Origin: Bacillota bacterium
Lineage (GTDB): Bacteria; Bacillota; Clostridia; Christensenellales; Aristaeellaceae
Direction of reading: 5' to 3'
NCBI GenBank assembly: GCA_023413135.1
Contig: JAEZQK010000124.1
Location: forward strand, 1 to 44,351
Length of the DNA: 44,351 bases
Below the pieces are notes generated by a model, which saw only the letters and a list, made by a program, of their open reading frames with translations, searched no databases and was not told the origin of the DNA. Both the position numbers and the translations under genes were made by a program. Each line of letters starts with the position of its first letter. The stretch's first letter is position 1. Below are positions 15,950 to 22,284 of the stretch, piece by piece.

Positions 15950-16893
15950 GCATCATCCTCTTGTCGCCGGGGCCTTTGACGACCATTCAGGATGCGGGCC
16001 GCGCTGGATACCAGCAGTACGGCTTTGCCCCCGGCGGCGCGCTGGATAAGCGCGCCATGACCATGGCCAATCTGCTTGTGGGCAACGAGCCGGGGGAAGC
16101 GGTGCTGGAAATGACGCTGCTGGGTGCGGAAATGGAATTCACCCAGGACAATATCATTGCCATTACCGGAACCTTATGTGAACCTACCCGGAACAGCGAG
16201 CCTGTACCCATGTATGGTGCCCTCAAAATGCGGGCGGGGGATACGCTTTCGCTGGGAGCCGTGAAGGAAGGCTGCCGCATCTATGTGGCTTTTGCGGGCG
16301 GGCTGAATGTACCAAATGTCATGGGCAGCAAATCCACCCAGATCAAGTATGGTTTGGGCGGATTTCATGGCCGGGCACTGAAGGCGGGGGATTCCATTCC
16401 TTTTGCGAATCCCCGCCGGGATATCCCAAACCTTGAAAAGCGGGTCCTGCCGGTTCCTGATAGGCAGACCGGCGTGCAGACGCTGCGGGTGGTATTGGGG
16501 CCACAGGCCGGTACATCCTTCACCAAGGAAGCCATTGAAACATTCTTAAAAGAAGAATACGCGGTCACCAATGAATCCGACCGCATGGGCTACCGGCTGG
16601 AGGGGAAGGCGCTTTCCTTTGTAAATGGCGCGGATATCATATCCGACGCCATCGCCCTGGGCAGCGTGCAGGTGCCCGCAAGCGGCAAGCCCATCGTGCT
16701 TCTTTGCGACAGGCAAACGGTAGGGGGATACGCCAAAATCGCCACGGTGATCTCCGTGGATATCCCCGTGATCGCCCAGTGCAAAATGGGGGACAAGGTA
16801 CGGTTTCAGGCAATCTCCGTTGCCGCCGCCCAACGGCTGTACAGAAAGCAGGAAAAGCAGTACAGTGCCTGGCGGAAGATGCTGGATGGATGA
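15946..16893 (+). CDS. pxpC: 5-oxoprolinase subunit PxpC
   Basis: 315 residues of the KipA/AHS2 (CT_A_B) family, the partner of PxpB. Markers: the opening SPGPLTTIQDAGRAGYQQYG, GALDKRAM, CRIYVAFAGGLNVPNVMGS near 108-126, SDRMGYRLEG near 208 and DRQTVGGYAKIATV near 255, all conserved in the family. The start is in an ATGA overlap with pxpB, with GGAGGG upstream; an alternative ATG at 15940 is two codons earlier. Genes B and C are separate here, not fused as in some urea amidolyase-type proteins. Confidence 0.9.
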   Translation: MSIILLSPGPLTTIQDAGRAGYQQYGFAPGGALDKRAMTMANLLVGNEPGEAVLEMTLLGAEMEFTQDNIIAITGTLCEPTRNSEPVPMYGALKMRAGDTLSLGAVKEGCRIYVAFAGGLNVPNVMGSKSTQIKYGLGGFHGRALKAGDSIPFANPRRDIPNLEKRVLPVPDRQTGVQTLRVVLGPQAGTSFTKEAIETFLKEEYAVTNESDRMGYRLEGKALSFVNGADIISDAIALGSVQVPASGKPIVLLCDRQTVGGYAKIATVISVDIPVIAQCKMGDKVRFQAISVAAAQRLYRKQEKQYSAWRKMLDG

Positions 16894-16911
16894 CTAAGGG
16901 GGGGAATTGTT

Positions 16912-17697
16912 ATGGATTATGGCCATATGTCGCCCAAGGATGTTCGTCATTTAATCAGGGAGGGAAAGATCACCGGGCCCACCTCAGGCATGTGCTTTGG
17001 GTATGCCCAGGCGAACCTGGTATCCTTGCCCAGGGCGCTGGCGTATGATTTTTTGCTGTTCACCCAGCGCAACCCCAAAGCCTGCCCGGTGCTGGAGGTC
17101 AGCGACGCAGGCTCAAAGGCGCTACCGTACCTTGCGCCGGATGCTGATATCGCGCTGGATATTCCCAGATACCGCGTCTATGAAAACGGCGTGATGACGG
17201 GGGAATACTTGAAGGCCGATCATCTCTGGCGGGAAGATTTGGTAAGCTTCCTGATCGGGTGCAGCTTCTCCTTTGAAGACGCGTTGCTGGAGGCAGGCGT
17301 GCCTGTGCGCCATATCGAGGAAGGCCGCAACGTGCCCATGTACAATACGTCCATACCGCTTACGCCTGCCGGCGTGTTTCATGGAAACATGGTGGTGAGC
17401 ATGCGGCCTGTGCCCCGGGAGCTTGTGGTCCGGGCGGTGACGGTGACCGCCGCGATGCCAAGGGTGCACGGCGCGCCGGTCCATATCGGCGATCCCCAAG
17501 CCATCGGCATTGCGGATATTGGCAAGCCCGATTACGGCGACAGCGTTACCATCCATCCCAATGAAGTGCCCGTTTTCTGGCCCTGTGGCGTCACGCCCCA
17601 GGCGGTGGTGATGCGGGTGAAGCCGGAATTTGTGATCACCCATGCGCCGGGGCACATGTTCATTACCGATATCAAGAATGCTCACTTGAAGGAGTAG
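16912..17697 (+). CDS. DUF1445 (YcsI-type) protein, D-glutamate cyclase N-terminal-like
   Basis: 261 residues, full length for the DUF1445/YcsI family (PF07286), often annotated as putative hydro-lyase. The same domain is the N-terminal half of animal D-glutamate cyclase, which interconverts D-Glu and 5-oxo-D-proline. Conserved features: GPTSGMCFGYAQANL near 22-36, IPRYRVYENG near 83, FLIGCSFSFEDAL near 114, YNTSIPLTPAGVFHGNMVVSMRP (two runs near 144-166) and the C-terminal THAPGHMFITD. The start follows GGGGGGAATTGTT. It sits between pxpC and pxpA, so a product feeding 5-oxoprolinase is likely. The chemistry in this organism is inferred from animal DGLUCY and from context. Confidence 0.85.
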   Translation: MDYGHMSPKDVRHLIREGKITGPTSGMCFGYAQANLVSLPRALAYDFLLFTQRNPKACPVLEVSDAGSKALPYLAPDADIALDIPRYRVYENGVMTGEYLKADHLWREDLVSFLIGCSFSFEDALLEAGVPVRHIEEGRNVPMYNTSIPLTPAGVFHGNMVVSMRPVPRELVVRAVTVTAAMPRVHGAPVHIGDPQAIGIADIGKPDYGDSVTIHPNEVPVFWPCGVTPQAVVMRVKPEFVITHAPGHMFITDIKNAHLKE

Positions 17698-17709
17698 GAG
17701 GCGGAAAAA

Positions 17710-18480
17710 ATGTACCGTGTGGATCTGAATTGCGATCTGGGGGAGAGCTTCGGCGCCTATGTGATGGGGATGGACGACAAGGTGATTCCTTTTATCACGT
17801 CCGCCAACGTGGCCTGCGGCTATCACGCCTCCGATCCCGTGGTAATGGAAAAGACCGTTGGCTTATGCAAAACGCATAACGTGTCAGTCGGTGCGCATCC
17901 CGGCTTTCCCGACCTGATGGGATTTGGCCGGCGGGAGATGCGCTTGACGCCCGCGGAAGCCAAAGCCTATATGCTGTATCAGATCGGTGCGCTGGACGGT
18001 TTTTGCCGCGCGGCGGGCTTGAAGCTAAACCATGTAAAGCCCCACGGTGCGCTGTACAACATGGCTGCCAGGGATACGGCCCTGGCCCGGGCCATCTGCC
18101 AGGCCATCCGGGAGTATGACAGAACCTTGGTGCTCTTGGCGCTGGCGGGCAGCGAAATGGTGCGTACGGCCCAGGAGATGGGGCTTCCCGTAGCCCAGGA
18201 GGTGTTCGCCGACAGGGGATACGAGGAGGATGGCTCCCTGGTATCCCGTCAAAAGCCTGGCGCCATGATCACCGATGGGGAGGAAGCCATTGCCCGTGTG
18301 GTGCGCATGGTGACCGAAGGCAAGGTGAGGGCGGTGACGGGCCGGGATATTCCCGTTCGGGCTGACTCCGTTTGCATCCATGGCGACGGGGAACATGCGC
18401 TGGCCTTCGCGCAGAGGATACGCGAGGCACTCACATCCTCCGGCGTGCGGCTCATGCCTTTGCAGGAGCTGGCGGAATAG
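17710..18480 (+). CDS. pxpA: 5-oxoprolinase subunit PxpA
   Basis: 256 residues of the LamB/YcsF family, the subunit thought to hold the catalytic NodB-like barrel of 5-oxoprolinase. Visible motifs: DLNCDLGESFG at the N terminus with acidic residues, TSANVACGYHASDP near 38, VGAHPGFPD near 62, VKPHGALYN near 107, and EVFADRGYEEDGSLVSR near 165. The start follows AGGAGGCGG, 12 bases after the DUF1445 gene. Last gene of the operon; an intrinsic terminator follows. All three pxp genes are present and intact. Confidence 0.93.
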   Translation: MYRVDLNCDLGESFGAYVMGMDDKVIPFITSANVACGYHASDPVVMEKTVGLCKTHNVSVGAHPGFPDLMGFGRREMRLTPAEAKAYMLYQIGALDGFCRAAGLKLNHVKPHGALYNMAARDTALARAICQAIREYDRTLVLLALAGSEMVRTAQEMGLPVAQEVFADRGYEEDGSLVSRQKPGAMITDGEEAIARVVRMVTEGKVRAVTGRDIPVRADSVCIHGDGEHALAFAQRIREALTSSGVRLMPLQELAE

Positions 18481-18531
18481 AAAACCATGACTTGGTCTGT
18501 CCGTCTCACTCACTGTTTTTTGGATTGCCTA

Positions 18532-18566
18532 TCCTCCGGAGCATACGCTCCGGGGATTTTTTCATT
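18532..18566 (+). terminator. Terminator after pxpA
   Basis: Arms CTCCGGAGC and GCTCCGG(GG) form a GC-rich stem (18532-18557) around ATAC, followed by a run of six T and further T-rich sequence. Confidence 0.85.
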
Positions 18567-18724
18567 TTGTTACACATAAGCGCAAGAGGGCAGATTATTG
18601 TGTCGTTTTTCAGATGTAATGCGAAAAATGACAAGAACGGAAATTCATTATTCAAAACTTGTATACAATAGGCTGAAATGGTTGTCTAGGAATGTTTTCC
18701 TCGTGTATTTTTGCATGTTTCAAA

Positions 18725-18753
18725 TTGACATCCTGCATTATATCCCATATAAT
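18725..18753 (+). promoter_or_regulatory. Consensus promoter of the amino acid importer
   Basis: Perfect TTGACA (18725-18730), 17-base spacer, perfect TATAAT (18748-18753). It makes the importer transcriptionally separate from the oxoprolinase operon. The rest of the gap 18567-18846 shows nothing else convincing. Confidence 0.85.
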
Positions 18754-18846
18754 AAAACCAATTCCATTCTCTGGGATACAGGCTGCCATATAGCTGTGGG
18801 AAATTTCCCGGCAGGCGCTTTCATTGTTTCTTAAGGGGGCTGTTTT

Positions 18847-19575
18847 ATGATCTTGTTCGAAGACGTTCATGTCAGGTTTGGTCCCCTGCATGTGTTGAAG
18901 GGCATCAATCTGGAAATACCCGACGGTTCCAAAACGGTGATCATCGGGCCCAGCGGCAGCGGCAAGAGCACGCTGCTGCGCACCATCAACCTGTTTGAAA
19001 AGCCCAGCCATGGCAGGGTGATGGTAAACGGAAAGGATATGTGCCACCTTAGAGGCCGGCAGCTGTACAGGGCCCGCCAGGGCATCGGCATGGTGTTTCA
19101 AAACTTCAACCTCTATCCGCACAAGACCGTGCTGGAGAACCTGACCATGGCGCCCGTGGCTCTGAAGGGCGAAAGCAAAAGGGCTGTGATGGAACGGGCG
19201 CTTGGGCACTTGCGGGATGTGAATATCGTTGAGAAGAAGGATGCCTATCCAAGCCAGCTGTCCGGCGGGCAGCAGCAGCGGGTGGCCATTGCCAGGGCAC
19301 TGACCATGAATCCGGAGATTCTGCTGTTTGACGAGCCCACATCGGCACTGGACCCGGAAATGATCAAGGAAGTGCTGGACATCATGGAGCGGGTAGCGAA
19401 ACAAAACATCACCATGCTGTTTGTGACCCACGAAATGAATTTTGCCGAACATATTGCCGATCGGGTTCTGTTCCTGGACGAAGGCAATATATTGGAAGAT
19501 GGCACACCGGATCAGGTGTTTCATCGCCCGTTAAGCGAGCGTACCAGCTCGTTCCTGGGCAAGATACTGCATTAA
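18847..19575 (+). CDS. Polar amino acid ABC transporter, ATP-binding protein
   Basis: 242 residues, GlnQ/HisP-type ATPase. Walker A GPSGSGKST is at 34-42, the Q-loop at GMVFQNFNLYPHKTVLEN near 81-98, signature LSGGQQQ at 138-144, Walker B LLFDEP at 159-164, D-loop SALDPE, and the switch His in FVTHEMNFA near 197. The sequence is standard for importers of Glu, Gln, Cys or basic amino acids; the substrate cannot be read from the ATPase. It follows AGGGGGC and precedes the binding-protein gene by 20 bases. Confidence 0.93.
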   Translation: MILFEDVHVRFGPLHVLKGINLEIPDGSKTVIIGPSGSGKSTLLRTINLFEKPSHGRVMVNGKDMCHLRGRQLYRARQGIGMVFQNFNLYPHKTVLENLTMAPVALKGESKRAVMERALGHLRDVNIVEKKDAYPSQLSGGQQQRVAIARALTMNPEILLFDEPTSALDPEMIKEVLDIMERVAKQNITMLFVTHEMNFAEHIADRVLFLDEGNILEDGTPDQVFHRPLSERTSSFLGKILH

Positions 19576-19595
19576 ATGAGGGGGAGGGAACCTAC

Positions 19596-20474
19596 ATGAA
19601 AAAGATTCTGGCGGTATTCCTTACGCTTACACTTTTGCTGATGGTCACCGCTGCTTTGGCCGAGGCGTCCGTGGGTGCGGAAGATCCTGCCATCAAGGCG
19701 ATCCTGTCCCGCGGTAAGCTGATGGTTGGCGTAAAGGCCGACGTGCCCAAGTTCGGTTATCAGGAACTGGGGGCAGATTTTGAAGGCCTGGAAATCGACC
19801 TGGCCAAAGCCTTGGCGAAGAAGCTGCTGGGCGATGAAAACGCGGTGGGTTTCACCGCCGTTACCGCCGCTACCCGCGGCCCGCTGCTGGATACCGGCGA
19901 ACTCGATGCCATCATCGCCACCTTCACCATCAAGCCTGACCGCATCCTGCAGTATGAGTTCTCCAAGCCGTATTTTGTGGATGCCATCGGCCTGCTGGTG
20001 AAAAAGGATTCCGGTATTGCAGGCTTTGCCGATCTGAACGGCAAGAACATCGGCGTGGCCCAGTCCGCCACCACCAAGGCTGCGCTGGAAGCCGCCGGTG
20101 CCGAAAAGGGATATACCCTGAATTTCCTGGAGTTCCCCAGCTATCCCGACATCAAGGCCGCGCTGGACAGTGGACGCATCGACTGCTTCTCCGTGGACAA
20201 GGCGATTTTGATGGGCTATGTGGATGATACCGTGACGCTGCTGCCCGATTCATTCGCCAGCCAGCCCTACGGCGTGGCCGTCAAGAAGGGCAATACCGAG
20301 CTGATGGGCGTCATCGATGGGCTGATCGCCGACCTGCGGGCTTCCGGTGAGCTGAATGCGCTTGTTGCCAAGTGGGAACTTGTTCCCGTGGACTGGACGG
20401 TTGTGGACAGCTACGACGTGCTGTGGGAAGAGGCCGCCGCGCTGGCAGCCGCTACCCCGACTCCGGCGCCGTAA
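19596..20474 (+). CDS. Polar amino acid ABC transporter, substrate-binding protein
   Basis: 292 residues with a signal peptide (MKKILAVFLTLTLLLMVTAA, cut near ALAEA) and no lipobox Cys, although Gram-positive binding proteins usually need an anchor. SBP_bac_3 family: GKLMVGVKADVPKFGY near 35, DAIIATFTIKPDR near 107-119, QYEFSKPYFVDAIGLLVKK near 122, and NIGVAQSATTKAALE near 151. The C terminus ends in TPTPAP, a short Pro/Thr tail. The position after the oxoprolinase operon invites D-Glu, Glu or pyroglutamate as ligand, but this is inference. Confidence 0.9.
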   Translation: MKKILAVFLTLTLLLMVTAALAEASVGAEDPAIKAILSRGKLMVGVKADVPKFGYQELGADFEGLEIDLAKALAKKLLGDENAVGFTAVTAATRGPLLDTGELDAIIATFTIKPDRILQYEFSKPYFVDAIGLLVKKDSGIAGFADLNGKNIGVAQSATTKAALEAAGAEKGYTLNFLEFPSYPDIKAALDSGRIDCFSVDKAILMGYVDDTVTLLPDSFASQPYGVAVKKGNTELMGVIDGLIADLRASGELNALVAKWELVPVDWTVVDSYDVLWEEAAALAAATPTPAP

Positions 20475-20500
20475 GCAATCGCTGATAACATGAATTGGAT

Positions 20501-20545
20501 ACAGGCAAGTTTCCGCCATCGACTGGTGGCGGAAACTTTACCTGT
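20501..20545 (+). terminator. Intercistronic hairpin after the binding-protein gene
   Basis: Arms AAGTTTCCGCCA (20507-20518) and TGGCGGAAACTT (20527-20538) are perfect complements; ACAGG and CCTGT extend the stem past a small bulge. There is no T-run, so a role in partial termination or mRNA protection is likely, keeping binding protein in excess over permease. Confidence 0.7.
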
Positions 20546-20563
20546 CCTTAAGCAAGATAGCGG

Positions 20564-21253
20564 ATGGATGTGTGGCCCATGCAAAGCGGACCCTTTTCCA
20601 TAAGAAATTGGGAAACTCTTTTTTCAGACTGGCAGTTTTTTGCCCGGGGATTTGCAAGAACATTGCTGATTTCGGGCCTGGGGCTTTTGTTTACCCTGAT
20701 CATAGGCATTGCTTTGGGAATGATCTTGTGCAGCAAGCAAAAGGTGCTCATTGCCATCATTAAGGCGTATATGTCCATTTTTCAGAATACACCGCTGGTA
20801 ATGCAGGTTTTTATTTACTATAATGTGCTGCCGAGGATCGGCATCATGTGGGATACCGTTTCCATCGGTGTTATCGGCCTGGCGCTGTATACCGGTGCGT
20901 ATGCCACGGACATCGTGGCCAGCGCCATCCATGCCGTGCCCTTTGGTCAGATGGAGGCGGCCTCCAGCCAGGGCTTCAGCTTCCTGGGCAGCATGTTCAG
21001 GGTAGTGCTGCCCCAGGCGGTCAAAATAGGCCTGCCGCCCATGACCAACCAGGCGGTGAACCTGATCAAGAATTCCTCCGTTATGGCCGTTATCGCCGGC
21101 GGGGAGTTGATGTACGCGGCAAATTCCTGGGGCTTTGACAAGCTGATCTACGGCCCCACCTTTGTTTTGACCGGTGTTTTGTATTTGGTCATTTGCCTGC
21201 CCATTTCTCTATTGGCCCGAAAGCTGGAGAAAAGGAGCATGAGCAATGGATAA
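20564..21253 (+). CDS. Polar amino acid ABC transporter, permease 1
   Basis: 229 residues, HisM/GlnP-type permease with about five membrane segments; first helix TLLISGLGLLFTLIIGIALG near 33-52. The cytoplasmic coupling loop is seen as GQMEAASSQGFS near 126, then RVVLPQA. NQAVNLIKNSSVMAVIAGGEL near 160 is typical of the family. The ribosome binding site is poor and the start could instead be the ATG at 20579. The end overlaps the second permease by 8 bases, so the two are coupled and likely form a heterodimer. Confidence 0.88.
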   Translation: MDVWPMQSGPFSIRNWETLFSDWQFFARGFARTLLISGLGLLFTLIIGIALGMILCSKQKVLIAIIKAYMSIFQNTPLVMQVFIYYNVLPRIGIMWDTVSIGVIGLALYTGAYATDIVASAIHAVPFGQMEAASSQGFSFLGSMFRVVLPQAVKIGLPPMTNQAVNLIKNSSVMAVIAGGELMYAANSWGFDKLIYGPTFVLTGVLYLVICLPISLLARKLEKRSMSNG

Positions 21254-21926
21254 CGCCTGGATGAATGCCATTGAAAAAGTATTTACAGTCAAAATCCTGT
21301 CGTTTTTGGGACAGGGGCTTTTGAATACCTTATATATCGCCGCCGCGACCATTGCGCTGAGCTTTGTGTTCGGCACTGTCCTCGGGCTTTTGCGGCAAAG
21401 CAAGATGCCGGTGTTCAGCCAGCTGGCAGCCTTTTATGTGGAGACGGTGAGAAATATTCCCCTGACGCTTTTTATCATCAGCATGCGGTTTATGACAAAG
21501 CTTCCGCCCCTGGAAAGCGGAATCGTCGCCATGACCGTCTTTACCTCCGCCATCGTGGCGGAAATCGTGCGGGGCGGTCTCAACAGTGTGGGCAAGGGCC
21601 AGTGGGAGGCCGCCTATTCCCAAGGCTTCAGCTGGGTAGGCAGCCTCTGGTACGTGATTGTGCCCCAGTCGGTGCGGCGTATCCGTTCCCCCCTGGTGTC
21701 CCAGTTTGTGACCACCATCAAGGATACCTCCTTTTGCGCGGTGGTAGGCACCTATGAGCTTTCCTTTACCAGCAAAATCGCTGCCGCCCACCGCAGCATG
21801 GTGATGGCGGAGGATATCATCGTCATCTATATGACGGTCACGGTCATGTATTATCTCATCAACCTTGTTTTCGCTACCATTGCACGCCACACGCGGGAAA
21901 GCGCCGCAAAAGGGTTGGTAAGATAA
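21246..21926 (+). CDS. Polar amino acid ABC transporter, permease 2
   Basis: 226 residues, second HisM/GlnP-type permease, with the same layout as its neighbour: GLLNTLYIAAATIALSF as first helix (about 19-35), YVETVRNIPLTLFI near 62, coupling loop GQWEAAYSQGFSW near 120, IVPQSVRRIRSPL near 140, and TTIKDTSFCAVVGTYEL near 160. The two permeases are related but clearly diverged, as in importers with heterodimeric channels. The ribosome binding site is GGAG in AAAAGGAGCATGAG. Last gene of the importer operon. Confidence 0.9.
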   Translation: MDNAWMNAIEKVFTVKILSFLGQGLLNTLYIAAATIALSFVFGTVLGLLRQSKMPVFSQLAAFYVETVRNIPLTLFIISMRFMTKLPPLESGIVAMTVFTSAIVAEIVRGGLNSVGKGQWEAAYSQGFSWVGSLWYVIVPQSVRRIRSPLVSQFVTTIKDTSFCAVVGTYELSFTSKIAAAHRSMVMAEDIIVIYMTVTVMYYLINLVFATIARHTRESAAKGLVR

Positions 21927-21998
21927 TGGTATATATCGTTTTAAAGCACAAATGCATCAATGAACACTTGCGCATAGAATACACACAGACTCCGCCGA

Positions 21999-22081
21999 CT
22001 GTCATCCTGAGGAACGGAGAGACGAAGGATCTTATTGCAGCACAAAATTAATTGGATCCTTCACTTCGTTCGGCATGACAG
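21999..22081. repeat. Palindromic intergenic repeat, copy C
   Basis: Begins CTGTCATCCTGAGG and ends CGGCATGACAG, with GAAGGATC and GGATCCTTC boxes facing each other. Third copy of the family at 374-463 and 10803-10878. Confidence 0.8.
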
Positions 22082-22110
22082 CCTGCGAGGTTGGAAACCG
22101 ACCATTCAAA

Positions 22111-22145
22111 TGAACATTGAACACTGAACAATGAACAATGAACAG
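22111..22145. repeat. Five tandem copies of TGAACAN
   Basis: TGAACA recurs at 22111, 22118, 22125, 22132 and 22139, an exact 7-base period with a variable last base. It lies between palindromic repeat copy C and the terminator-like hairpin before spoIIE. Function unknown. Confidence 0.85.
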
Positions 22146-22156
22146 TATAAGTTGGA

Positions 22157-22204
22157 GCCCCTGGAAAGGCTTCTGTCGCATTTTGCGCACAGGGGCCTTT
22201 CTTT
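22157..22204 (+). terminator. Terminator-like hairpin upstream of spoIIE
   Basis: Arms GCCCCTG (22157-22163) and CAGGGGC (22190-22196), followed by CTTTCTTT. It would end transcripts from the importer operon. Confidence 0.5.
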
Positions 22205-22284
22205 GCGCATTGGTACGACAGGGAAGCAGGATTGTGCTGAGTATACTGTTCCCAAACACAGCGTTATACATATGGAGGAACAGC

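Noticed and set aside
15218..16893. KipI/KipA as sporulation kinase regulators here
   Set aside because: The complete pxpABC set and the DUF1445 gene point to 5-oxoproline metabolism; closeness to spoIIE alone is not evidence for a KinA-related role.
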